From the NCBI GenBank assembly GCA_003660905.1, contig QMVB01000050.1:1-7190 (forward strand): a DNA stretch of 7,190 nucleotides, written 5' to 3'. Made by a program: the position numbers and the translations under genes. The notes under the pieces are model-generated. The model saw nothing but the letters and a program-made list of their open reading frames with translations, was not told where the DNA came from and searched no databases. Source of the DNA: Candidatus Nanohalarchaeota archaeon (GTDB taxonomy: Archaea; EX4484-52). Below, piece by piece: positions 1 to 6,281 of the stretch. Position 1 is the stretch's first letter; each line of letters starts with the position of its first letter.

Positions 1-66
1 CGTTTTTATCTGTAATAAAAATATATCGAGTATTTTCTAATTTAATTCCCTTTATCAAATATTCCA
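1..66 (-). CDS. Start of an unidentified gene, cut by the window edge
   Basis: An ATG at 66-64 opens a frame that stays open to the left edge, giving 22 residues beginning MEYLIKGIKLENTRYIFITD. The fragment is too short to assign to a family. The start is supported by a TATA-like box (88-96) centred 26 bases upstream, the same spacing as at the other genes here. The gene lies 48 bases downstream of the probable true end (115) of the neighbouring minus-strand gene and is read in the same direction. It could be a chance frame, but the promoter geometry and protein-like composition favour a real gene. Confidence 0.45.
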
Positions 67-87
67 TAAAAATAATATATAAGATGA

Positions 88-96
88 TTTATAAAA
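88..96 (-). promoter_or_regulatory. TATA-like box of the gene starting at 66
   Basis: Read on the minus strand this is TTTTATAAA, centred about 26 bases before the ATG at 66. That spacing places transcription start at or next to the start codon, so a leaderless mRNA is expected. No purine-rich ribosome binding site lies between the box and the ATG. Confidence 0.4.
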
Positions 97-114
97 TAAT
101 ACTTTTCTTTTTAT

Positions 115-305
115 TCAAACCAAATCAATCCATTTTTCCAATTTATTTGGCTTAGTAATTTTTGTACGCTTACTACTTTTCCTTTTAGCAGTTTTTTTAT
201 TTTCACACATTTTTTTAGATAAATATTGTAAAAAAAGCAGTATTACTCCTCCCAAAAAAGAAAGTACAAATCCTATCCAAATCCCTCTGTTCGTATACTT
301 TCTCT
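115..305 (-). other. Displaced C-terminal part of the 273-1013 gene: membrane anchor and basic tail in the -1 frame
   Basis: Reading codons from 303 downward in the -1 frame gives 62 residues before a TGA at 117-115. They begin RKYTNRG, continue with a strongly hydrophobic stretch of about 20 residues (GIWIGFVLSFLGG followed by VILLFLQYL), and end in a Lys/Arg-rich tail. This is the expected end of a single-pass protein whose N-terminus carries a signal peptide. The -1 frame has a stop at 324-322, so the frame change must lie between about 321 and 276. A one-base loss in this A/G-rich stretch would explain it. It may be a genuine mutation or a sequencing or assembly error. Confidence 0.65.
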
Positions 306-1013
306 GAAGTTCTTCTTGTTTTTAACTTTTTTATCGTTGTAATACCATAGAATTATCTCTTTTTCGTTTTCAAAAGTGAAAACCCATCTAAAACGCTCTT
401 TCCCATTATCATAATAAGAATATCTGCTGAGTTTTGCATCTGGAATAAAACGAGGAATATCTTCCTCTGTCGGCAAAACAATACTATTGATTACACTATG
501 TGTTCTAAGATTACCACAATTTAACCAAGCCACCTGATAATCTCCCTGCTCAAAAGTAAAATTTGGCATTGTGTAGTTGATTAAATATACAAACTCTTGC
601 TTTTTGTCTTTCTTATCCACGAAAAAACTTATAGGGTACATTCTTCTTTTTTTATCACTATTATTAAAAAACTTAGAGGCATATTCTTTATTGCACTCTC
701 CATAATATCCTTTAATCTGGTTATTTGACCAATGCTTTGGTTCGCACACAAGAATAGAAATATTTTCAACAGGATCATTAGTTCGGTGTTCCATTGGATT
801 AAAAGCAATATTCATTTTGGGTGGAGAAAAATTGGCACTGAGATAGAACCGCATTGCTATTCTTGACTCAACATCTCCGTTTTCCTTAATAAAATGAACA
901 CCATATATTTCATCAATTTGTTGTGTTAAAATAAAACTATATGCATCTGCAAAAATAGGAGAAAAAACAATCAACCACAACAATAAAAATATGCATAATA
1001 TTTTTAATTTCAT
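273..1013 (-). CDS. Secreted or membrane-anchored protein of unknown function, probably frameshifted near its end
   Basis: I do not recognise a family. The 246-residue product starts with a typical signal sequence: Lys at 2 and 4, hydrophobic residues 5-20, and a likely cleavage site after about Ala22-Ala24. A polar ectodomain follows with three cysteines (C90, C107, C166) and five N-X-S/T sequons (N61, N84, N117, N146, N151), compatible with an extracytoplasmic, possibly glycosylated protein. The last residues in this frame look unnatural. The -1 frame supplies a transmembrane helix and basic tail down to 115, so the intact protein was probably about 290-295 residues with a C-terminal anchor. 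It follows leuS by 32 bases on the same strand but has its own TATA-like box (1036-1043), 26 bases before the ATG. It may be a pseudogene, or only appear broken because of a base error. Confidence 0.75.
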   Translation of the reverse strand: MKLKILCIFLLLWLIVFSPIFADAYSFILTQQIDEIYGVHFIKENGDVESRIAMRFYLSANFSPPKMNIAFNPMEHRTNDPVENISILVCEPKHWSNNQIKGYYGECNKEYASKFFNNSDKKRRMYPISFFVDKKDKKQEFVYLINYTMPNFTFEQGDYQVAWLNCGNLRTHSVINSIVLPTEEDIPRFIPDAKLSRYSYYDNGKERFRWVFTFENEKEIILWYYNDKKVKNKKNFRESIRTEGFG

Positions 1014-1035
1014 TATAGTATCTCTCTTTAATATG

Positions 1036-1043
1036 TTATTTAT
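1036..1043 (-). promoter_or_regulatory. TATA-like box of the secreted-protein gene
   Basis: On the minus strand this reads ATAAATAA, centred 26-27 bases before the ATG at 1013. It sits in the short gap after the leuS stop codon (1048-1046). The secreted-protein gene can therefore be transcribed separately as a leaderless message, although read-through from leuS is also possible because no T-rich terminator follows leuS. Confidence 0.4.
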
Positions 1044-1045
1044 CC

Positions 1046-4000
1046 CTAAACCAACTCAATCCCTGGCTTTCCCGGAAGAGCCCTCCCAGCCTTTAAATTC
1101 CCTTCAAAATCAACAGAATCCAAAACATTAACTTCCAACTTAACACATTTAGAAACATACCCAACTTCACTTTTTAAAATCCTCTCCTCTAGACTCCTGT
1201 CTGCCTTCTTCAAAGGAGGATTTTTCTGCATGTATTTTATGTAGTCTGCCGCTTCTTTCCCGTGCCTTTTTATCTTATCATTGCCCATCAGCACGGCAAA
1301 CAAATTCGCCTTATCCTCAACATCAACAGCTGTATTGTATGCAAAATATTTCCATTCAGGAGCAATATACAAATTGATTTTTTTTATATCTTCTCTTACG
1401 ATTTTCTTCACTTCGTTTATATCTTCAATTACAGAGTCAATAAAATCATATTTTTTAATCAGTTCTTTGTCAATGAATTTGTCATTTGATGCAGGCCATT
1501 TTTGGATTGAGACAAAGAATTTATTGCCGAGCATTTCATTGCATTCTTCTGATAGGTGAGGAGTAAACGGGCTCAACAATTGCAAAAGCGCATCTATTGA
1601 ATTGCTAAGCACTGCTTTTTGCGCTCTGTTGGGGTTTGGGTTGTTTGCATTGTATTTTGCAATCTCTCCTGCAAAAGACGTTATCTTTGATATTGCAAAG
1701 CTTAATTTAAATTCTTCAATATCTGAAGTTACATTCTTTATTGTCATGTGAGTTTTTGACAGCAAAAATTTTGTTGCATCATCAAGGTTTTCCAGGGTTA
1801 TTTTTGCTTTTGCGTAATTGCCTTTGCTGTTTTCAACTATGCGATAAATTTTGTTCAGGAATTTAAAGGATGAATACACTCCCTTGTCTGACCATTCGAG
1901 CTCTTTTTCAGGCAGCGCAACTGAGAGGATAAAGAGCCTTATGGTATCTGCCCCGAACTTATCAATGATATCTCCAGGGTTTACTACATTGCCCAGCGAC
2001 TTGCTCATCTTTACGCCGTCCTTATTTACCATTCCCTGCGCCAGAAGTCTTGTGAATGGTTCATCTACATTAGTTAGCCCAATATCGCGCAGGGCTTTTG
2101 TGAAAAACCGCGCATATAAAAGATGCAGTATGGCATGCTCTATGCCTCCAATATACTGGTCAACAGGCATCCAGTAACGCGCTTCTTTTGAAAACGGCAG
2201 TTTATTGTTTTTTGGATTGCAGTACCTGAAAAAATACCATGAAGAATCCACAAAGGTATCCATTGTGTCGGTCTCTCTTTTTGCATTTCCGCCGCATTTT
2301 GGGCATTTTGTGTTTACAAAATCCTCTGCCTTGTCAAGAGGATTTCCTTTCCCTGTGAATTTTGCATTTTTCGGCAGTTTTACAGGCAAATCCTTTTCCG
2401 GCACAGGAACAATCCCGCATTTGTTGCAGTAAATAATTGGAATCGGAGTTCCCCAGTACCTCTGCCTTGAGATAAGCCAGTCGCGAAGCTTGTAATTTAC
2501 CGTTCTTTTTCCGCACTTTTTTTTAATCAAATAGTCGGTTATTTTTTGCTTTGCTGTTTCATTGTCCATGCCGTTGAATTTGCCTGAATTAATCATAATT
2601 CCGGGGTCAGTGTACGCCTTGTCAAAAATTTCTTCAAGGAGTTCGGGGAATTCAGAACTCAAAAAATGATTTCTGTTATGCATACTTTTGCATGCAATGC
2701 CTGCATTTTGAAAAAATTTTTTTGATTCAATAAAAGGAATCCATTTGTCATTGTCCGATAAATATACTGTAATTTTGCCTGTGTTTTTTTTTACTTTTTT
2801 CCATTCAATTTTATGATTTATGATTTTTTCCAGACAGTCTATATCTCCTTTCCACTCTTTTCTGTATTTATTGAAATCCAGCATTTGGCTGGCAGGTGCA
2901 ATTAAATACAATGCATTGATTGTTTTTTCCAGTTTGCCGGCAAAGTAGGGAGCAACAAAACCACCTAAACTATGCCCTATAATAATTGTATCTTCATCAA
3001 TTTTGTTTTTGTATTTCTCTAAAAAAGCCATCCATTTTTCCATTTTAGGATGATATGAATCAGGCATGTCCTCTAACACTACTTCATATCCCTGTTCTTC
3101 CAATTTCTTTTTTGTCCATGGAAAAAAAATACTTTCTGCCTGTCCTTCAAATCCATGGATAATAATTGCCAGCTTTTTCTTCTTTGAAGCAATAACTGCC
3201 TTTAGAGGCAAATTGTATTTTTTCGCAAAATCAAAATCCCTCTGGTCGTGGGAAGGAACTGCCATGACAGCTCCCGTTCCATAGCTCATAAGCGCATAGT
3301 CTGCAATGTAAAGAGGGCATTTATCCCCATTTACAGGATTTATAAAATATCTGCCTGTAAACACTCCTGTTTTTTCTTTTGTTGCATCAGTCCTGTCAAT
3401 TGTCGAAAGCTTTTTTGCTTTTTTTATGTAATCATTTACTTTTTTCTCATAAGCAGTGTTTTTGGTCAGTTCAATCACTGCCGGATGTTCCGGGGCAAGC
3501 ACAAGATAGGTTATGCCGTAAACTGTGTCCGGTCTTGTCGTGAAAGTGGATATCCTGGTGCCTGAGCCGACTACTTCAAATTCAATCTCTGTGCCTTTGG
3601 ATTTTCCAATCCAGTTCTTCTGCATTATCTTTACTTTTTCCGGCCATTCTTCCAGTTTGTCAATATCTGCGAGAAGTTCATCTACATAATCTGTAATCTT
3701 AAAGAACCACTGTGAAATGTTTTTTTCCACAATTATTGATTTGCATCTCCAGCATTTGCCGTCCTCTACCTGCTCATTTGCAAGCACAGTAGCGCAGCCG
3801 GGGCACCAGTTAATCGGCGCTTCTTTTTTGTAAGCAAGACCTTTTTCATATAATTTCAAAAATATCCACTGGTTCCATTTATAGTATTCCGACCGGTAAG
3901 TATCTACTTCACGGCTCCAGTCATAGGAAAACCCCATCTGCTCCTGCTGTTCTTTCATCATCTTTATGCATTTTTGCGTCCAGATTTTAGGATGGGATTT

Positions 4001-4267
4001 GTTTTTGATTGCAGCATTTTCTGCAGGCAGCCCGAGGGAATCATAGCCCATAGGATATAAAACATTGAATCCGCTCATTCTTTTGTACCGTGCAAGGCAG
4101 TCGCCAATTGAATAATTGCGAACATGCCCCATGTGAAGTTTTCCTGAAGGATATGGAAACATCTCAAGGCAGTAGTATTTTTTTTTCTTTTTGTCAGGCA
4201 CTGATTTGAATATTTTGTCTTTTTTCCATCGAGTTTGCCATTTTAATTCAATTTGCTTGAAATCCAT
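1046..4267 (-). CDS. leuS: Leucyl-tRNA synthetase, bacterial type, with a serine hydrolase domain inserted in the editing domain
   Basis: This class I synthetase attaches leucine to tRNA-Leu using ATP. The start MDFKQIELKWQTRW matches bacterial LeuRS N-termini. Visible landmarks are the HIGH motif as HMGH at 45-48 (in PYPSGKLHMGHVRNYSIGD), a Cys4 zinc site (C155, C158, C172, C175), and CP1 editing motifs TTRPDTVYG (243-251) and GTGAVMAVPSHDQRD (330-344). Further on are a second Cys4 cluster (C614, C617, C655, C658), DTMDTFVDSSWYFFRY (667-682), KMSKS at 753-757, the anticodon-binding helical region, and a C-terminal domain to 1073. Bacterial LeuRS is usually about 800-880 residues. The excess is residues 362-552, an alpha/beta hydrolase placed between KAVIA (356-360) and TDPGIMINSGKFNG (553-566). 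With it removed, about 880 ordinary residues remain. All synthetase motifs are intact, so the enzyme should be active. A TATA-like box at 4291-4300 suggests a leaderless message. Confidence 0.97.
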   Translation of the reverse strand: MDFKQIELKWQTRWKKDKIFKSVPDKKKKKYYCLEMFPYPSGKLHMGHVRNYSIGDCLARYKRMSGFNVLYPMGYDSLGLPAENAAIKNKSHPKIWTQKCIKMMKEQQEQMGFSYDWSREVDTYRSEYYKWNQWIFLKLYEKGLAYKKEAPINWCPGCATVLANEQVEDGKCWRCKSIIVEKNISQWFFKITDYVDELLADIDKLEEWPEKVKIMQKNWIGKSKGTEIEFEVVGSGTRISTFTTRPDTVYGITYLVLAPEHPAVIELTKNTAYEKKVNDYIKKAKKLSTIDRTDATKEKTGVFTGRYFINPVNGDKCPLYIADYALMSYGTGAVMAVPSHDQRDFDFAKKYNLPLKAVIASKKKKLAIIIHGFEGQAESIFFPWTKKKLEEQGYEVVLEDMPDSYHPKMEKWMAFLEKYKNKIDEDTIIIGHSLGGFVAPYFAGKLEKTINALYLIAPASQMLDFNKYRKEWKGDIDCLEKIINHKIEWKKVKKNTGKITVYLSDNDKWIPFIESKKFFQNAGIACKSMHNRNHFLSSEFPELLEEIFDKAYTDPGIMINSGKFNGMDNETAKQKITDYLIKKKCGKRTVNYKLRDWLISRQRYWGTPIPIIYCNKCGIVPVPEKDLPVKLPKNAKFTGKGNPLDKAEDFVNTKCPKCGGNAKRETDTMDTFVDSSWYFFRYCNPKNNKLPFSKEARYWMPVDQYIGGIEHAILHLLYARFFTKALRDIGLTNVDEPFTRLLAQGMVNKDGVKMSKSLGNVVNPGDIIDKFGADTIRLFILSVALPEKELEWSDKGVYSSFKFLNKIYRIVENSKGNYAKAKITLENLDDATKFLLSKTHMTIKNVTSDIEEFKLSFAISKITSFAGEIAKYNANNPNPNRAQKAVLSNSIDALLQLLSPFTPHLSEECNEMLGNKFFVSIQKWPASNDKFIDKELIKKYDFIDSVIEDINEVKKIVREDIKKINLYIAPEWKYFAYNTAVDVEDKANLFAVLMGNDKIKRHGKEAADYIKYMQKNPPLKKADRSLEERILKSEVGYVSKCVKLEVNVLDSVDFEGNLKAGRALPGKPGIELV
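2612..3184 (-). other. RBBP9/YdeN-like alpha/beta serine hydrolase domain nested inside LeuRS
   Basis: Residues 362-552 of LeuRS form what looks like a whole small hydrolase. It has a first beta strand and oxyanion-loop motif LAIIIHGFEG (366-375), the nucleophile elbow IIIGHSLGG with Ser433 (codon 2971-2969), the acid strand VYLSDNDKWIP with Asp507 the likely acid (2749-2747), and NRNHFLSSEFPELLEEIF with His534 (2668-2666). The GHSLGG, S-x-x-D-x-x-x-P and NHF...EFPELL pattern is that of the RBBP9/YdeN family, whose free-standing members are about 180-190 residues. The insert replaces the short loop that in E. coli LeuRS joins PVIL to the strand before NSGEFNGL. By hand count the insert is about 32% G+C (136 of 420 in 2761-3180), against 47-51% in two flanking core stretches (1981-2100 and 3481-3600). 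This suggests a separate origin, though conserved-motif composition may contribute. The substrate is unknown. Confidence 0.9.
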
Positions 4268-4290
4268 AACATATAATAACTAAAGCAAAA

Positions 4291-4300
4291 GTTTAAAAAT
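4291..4300 (-). promoter_or_regulatory. TATA-like box of leuS
   Basis: On the minus strand this is ATTTTTAAAC, centred about 28 bases before the leuS ATG at 4267. There is no Shine-Dalgarno-like purine stretch in the gap, so a leaderless transcript is likely. It lies in a 121-base divergent intergenic region shared with the YdjM-like gene. Confidence 0.45.
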
Positions 4301-4359
4301 TATAATAAATCCCATAGATTTTAATTGATTTATTAGTCTCTTTAAATAAAAAATGCATA

Positions 4360-4366
4360 TTTATAA
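4360..4366 (+). promoter_or_regulatory. TATA-like box that decides the start of the YdjM-like gene
   Basis: TTTATAA is centred 26 bases before the ATG at 4389, matching the spacing at the other genes. A second AT-rich box, TTTAAATA (4341-4348), lies 44 bases upstream of 4389 and only about 8 bases before the earlier in-frame ATG at 4353. Neither box is correctly spaced for a start at 4353, which argues for 4389. Confidence 0.45.
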
Positions 4367-4388
4367 TAGTTTTACTGTTTTTGTATTA

Positions 4389-4898
4389 ATGGGCAATTAC
4401 AAAGAGCATTGGGCATTGGGTTTTTTGATTGCTTTTATAACAGTATCAATATTACATTTTGTATTTTTCATCAGTGTAACAATAGACATATTGTTTTGGT
4501 GCATTGCATCCATCTTTATTTTCAGCATACTTCCGGATATTGATCACAAACATTCAAAGGCAAGTTTCTTTCTTCATTTTAGTTTAATAATAATGGCAGC
4601 AGATATTTTTTTTAAAATATTTCCATTAAATTTTTCTTCGATTTTAATAATTATATGGATTGTAGGATTAGAATTATATCATTGGAAATACGCCACTAAT
4701 GATTGGAAACATAGACAATTTCCTCATACTTTTACATTCGGTCTTTTGAATTCACTAATTTTCTTTATAATAACAAGATCATGGATTGCTTTCTTGGTTG
4801 CAGTTCTGACATTTTGTTCGCATATATTATTGGATTATGGAAATAATATTGAAGAGGTTATAAAAAGAGATAAAGCGTTTTGGAATATCCTCAAATAG
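4389..4898 (+). CDS. YdjM/DUF457-like membrane-bound metal-dependent hydrolase
   Basis: The 169-residue protein is strongly hydrophobic, with about four to five membrane segments (roughly 10-30, 33-48, 62-80, 82-98 and 117-143). It carries the polar signature of the YdjM/DUF457 family of predicted membrane metal hydrolases: His7 near the N-terminus, PDIDH at 49-53 followed by KHSK, HRQFPHT at 108-114, and H145-x3-D149 near the end. These conserved His/Asp residues are thought to bind metal. The substrate is unknown, and phospholipid-type chemistry is only a family-level guess. I chose the start MGNYKEHW over the in-frame ATG at 4353. It keeps the conserved N-terminal His region, drops 12 atypical residues, and fits the TATA box at 4360-4366. 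The gene is transcribed divergently from leuS, with no sign of a functional link. Confidence 0.85.
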   Translation: MGNYKEHWALGFLIAFITVSILHFVFFISVTIDILFWCIASIFIFSILPDIDHKHSKASFFLHFSLIIMAADIFFKIFPLNFSSILIIIWIVGLELYHWKYATNDWKHRQFPHTFTFGLLNSLIFFIITRSWIAFLVAVLTFCSHILLDYGNNIEEVIKRDKAFWNILK

Positions 4899-4916
4899 TC
4901 TATTATCAAGCCAATC

Positions 4917-4975
4917 TTTTTCATATCCATATATCTCTGCGCAAAACTAAACCTTTTTCTCGGCTCGCCTTTTTT
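4917..4975 (+). terminator. T-rich tracts, possible archaeal terminator after the YdjM-like gene
   Basis: Three T runs (4917-4921, 4954-4958, 4970-4975) follow the stop codon within 80 bases on the coding strand. Archaeal termination commonly uses oligo-T tracts without a hairpin. No strong stem is visible here. The assignment rests on position and composition only. Confidence 0.35.
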
Positions 4976-5325
4976 AAGAATATTTCTAAGGAAACATAAT
5001 TATAAGGAATTAAAGAAATTATGAAGGCAAAAATTAAGTCCTTGCTACATTCAGACCTGCTTATCAATACGAATTTTTTCTGCACACTTTCAAAATTTAT
5101 GTGCAAAAAAACCATAAAAATCCAGTTTTACGAGTTTGCTTTGCTTTTTAAGGTTATTAACGGTTCACATCGAAATTTCGTTCACTCTTTAATAATACCA
5201 TAAAAATTGCTGGTCTAACAAGCAATACCGCACTTTTTAAGGTGTATTTTGCATCTTGCATCTTATATAAGCAAAACATCTCAAAGATCGAAACAGCATC
5301 AGAAAATATTTGCAGATTTGTGTGT

Positions 5326-5349
5326 TGCGAGAATGCGAGAATGCGGGAA
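5326..5349. repeat. Three tandem copies of an 8-bp unit
   Basis: TGCGAGAA occurs at 5326-5333 and 5334-5341, followed by TGCGGGAA at 5342-5349. The copies abut with no spacer, so this is a short tandem repeat and not a CRISPR-like array. Confidence 0.8.
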
Positions 5350-5371
5350 TATCCTTCGGATTTTCTGCATC

Positions 5372-5402
5372 TACAACACCACTTCTAATACGCTGTGTTG
5401 TA
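5372..5402. repeat. Inverted repeat, 8-bp perfect stem with 15-base loop
   Basis: TACAACAC (5372-5379) is the exact reverse complement of GTGTTGTA (5395-5402). It could form a hairpin in DNA or RNA. No T run follows directly, so it is not an obvious terminator. Confidence 0.6.
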
Positions 5403-5497
5403 AATCACTTTGAAATTCATAAAATGCAATTGTTTCGATGAATTTCTGCGTTCATTACCCAAACATGGTGTTCTCGACTTCGTTTTTCAGGGCGCTG

Positions 5498-5581
5498 TTT
5501 ATTGTAAATAAAGTATGGACTTGCGTAAGGAACTTTAGTTACAACATTAAAAGTAGATTTTGCGTAAGACTCTTTTATTGT
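5498..5581. repeat. Short insertion bounded by 8-bp direct repeats inside flippase copy A
   Basis: TTTATTGT is present at 5498-5505 and again at 5574-5581, a 76-base period. Copy B runs straight from the GGCGCTGTTTAT context to GTTTGTTTCTAAT at this place. The extra DNA also carries TTGCGTAAG twice in direct orientation (5521-5529 and 5560-5568). The layout resembles a target-site duplication around a tiny insertion, or a replication-slippage duplication. It lacks clear terminal inverted repeats. Confidence 0.5.
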
Positions 5582-5680
5582 GTTTGTTTCTAATCTTATG
5601 TTGTCGCGAGGGGTTGTCCTTCAAACTTCGGGTTGTATAAACCTGTTCTTGAGCTGTTTATGTTCATTCCTGCACTGGTG

Positions 5681-5793
5681 GATTTCGGGGCTTCGCCGAC
5701 ACTCACTAAGTATATTGCGGAGTTTCTTGCGCGCAAAGAGGAAAAAAAGATAAATCATTTAGTCTGGGTGTTTTTCTCGATTAAGGTTGTTGC
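5681..5793 (+). repeat. Direct repeat shared with 7078-7190
   Basis: This 113-base stretch of flippase copy A aligns without gaps to 7078-7190 in copy B, with four mismatches by eye (109 of 113). It encodes the FGASPTLTKYIAEFLARKEE segment. The second copy is cut by the window edge, so the repeat probably extends further. Synonymous positions also agree, so the duplication is recent or the copies have been homogenised. Confidence 0.9.
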
Positions 5794-6030
5794 TTCGTTT
5801 GTTGTTGGGAGACGGGCTTATTTCTTCCGGTCGGAGATTGCGAGTGTGTTCTTGAAAGATGTTTCACTAACATATCTTGTTCTGCCGGGGGCAGTTTTGG
5901 CTTTGTTCTCTGTGTTGAATTAAGCAAGCCGGTTGTTACGGGTTCAGAGAAAATTAAGCTGTTGAGTGCGTCTAACTTTACGACTACTGCGTGCATCAGG
6001 ATTGCTACGGTCGTGCTGGGTTACTATTAG

Positions 6031-6281
6031 GGATTATTATGCGATTCTGGGAAGGATGGGCAGTCAGGTATTTTTTTGGGAATCTCATAATTTTGAAGTT
6101 TATGATTGAATGGGGCTGTTCAATAAATATTTTTGCTACATAAAAAATCAACTGCAAAAATTTTTAATCTTGTGTCTAAACCCATACGCGAAAAAAAGTT
6201 TATACACAATCGACGGGTTGAAAAGTTTGATGTTAAGGGGATTTTTAAGAGGCATAGTTTTTCTATATAGACAAGTCGCCT
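6031..6281. other. Intergenic stretch without a recognisable gene
   Basis: No protein frame here looks real. The first 80 bases may be the last traces of flippase copy A. An imperfect inverted repeat lies at 6170-6181 (TTGTGTCTAAAC) and 6198-6209 (GTTTATACACAA), 11 of 12 paired with a 16-base loop. A 6-bp stem AGAGGC/GCCTCT (6248-6253 and 6278-6283) overlaps the stop codon of the minus-strand toxin gene. It encloses a smaller ATAG/CTAT hairpin (6254-6266). The latter could slow or end toxin-operon transcription, though no strong T run follows. Confidence 0.4.

Larger units (their letters stand above)
5072..5465 (+). other. Unexplained ~390-bp insert splitting flippase copy A
   Basis: The flippase N-terminal codons end at about 5071 and the matching next codons appear only near 5466. 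The DNA between has no counterpart in copy B and no convincing protein frame. It contains a palindrome CGAAATTTCG (5171-5180), a twofold 7-bp repeat TTGCATC (5249-5262), a good TATA-like box CTTATATAAGC (5262-5272), a threefold 8-bp repeat (5326-5349) and an 8-bp hairpin (5372-5402). It could be a small non-autonomous element, a non-coding RNA locus or scrambled debris. The strand is given only for orientation with the flippase. Confidence 0.45.
5021..6030 (+). pseudogene. Decayed polysaccharide flippase (MOP/Wzx-type), copy A
   Basis: Pieces of one membrane transporter can be read along the plus strand, in changing frames. The N-terminal piece at 5021-5071 encodes MKAKIKSLLHSDLLINT. After an unrelated insert, homology resumes near 5466 (VFSTSFFRALF), breaks at a 76-bp insertion (5506-5581), and resumes as SNLMLSR. 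After a further frame change, 5633-5923 encodes YKPVLELFMFIPALVDFGASP, TLTKYIAEFLARKEEKKIN and LFSVLN. Another shift gives KPVVTGSEKIKLLSASNF and IRIATVVLGYY, stopping at 6028-6030. The order (short basic start, membrane helices, a VDFGASPTLTKYIAEF-type segment) is typical of flippases that move lipid-linked sugars across the membrane. Intact relatives are about 400-500 residues, so more than half is missing. It cannot make a working transporter. Copy B at 6904 supplies the best comparison. The promoter is unclear: AT-rich DNA at 4996-5005 is only about 20 bases before the ATG. Confidence 0.75.

Noticed and set aside
276..321. Programmed -1 ribosomal frameshifting as an explanation of the split secreted protein
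   Set aside because: The nearby A runs are out of phase for an X XXY YYZ slippery site, and the -1 frame is closed until 322, leaving no canonical heptamer in the permitted interval.
1262..3565. Several plus-strand open frames opposite leuS
   Set aside because: All are antisense to conserved LeuRS or hydrolase codons and show no protein-like features or promoters of their own.
4353..4388. Earlier in-frame ATG for the YdjM-like gene, adding 12 residues
   Set aside because: The added residues do not resemble the family N-terminus, and neither nearby TATA-like box is correctly spaced for this start, while 4360-4366 fits the ATG at 4389.
4921..5115. Minus-strand 64-codon frame and plus-strand frame continuing from 5021 to 5203
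   Set aside because: The minus frame has no promoter and overlaps the flippase start. In the plus frame only the first 17 codons look like flippase; the rest is inserted DNA.
5326..5349. Possible CRISPR array
   Set aside because: The units are 8 bases, directly adjacent, with no spacers and no cas genes nearby.
5781..5996. Minus-strand open frame opposite flippase copy A
   Set aside because: Composition is that of an antisense shadow; the plus strand encodes recognisable flippase segments.
5998..6014. Resemblance between GGATTGCTACGGTCG here and GGATTGTTACGGTCG at 6904
   Set aside because: The two strings fall in different parts and frames of the flippase and the match ends abruptly, so it is most likely chance.
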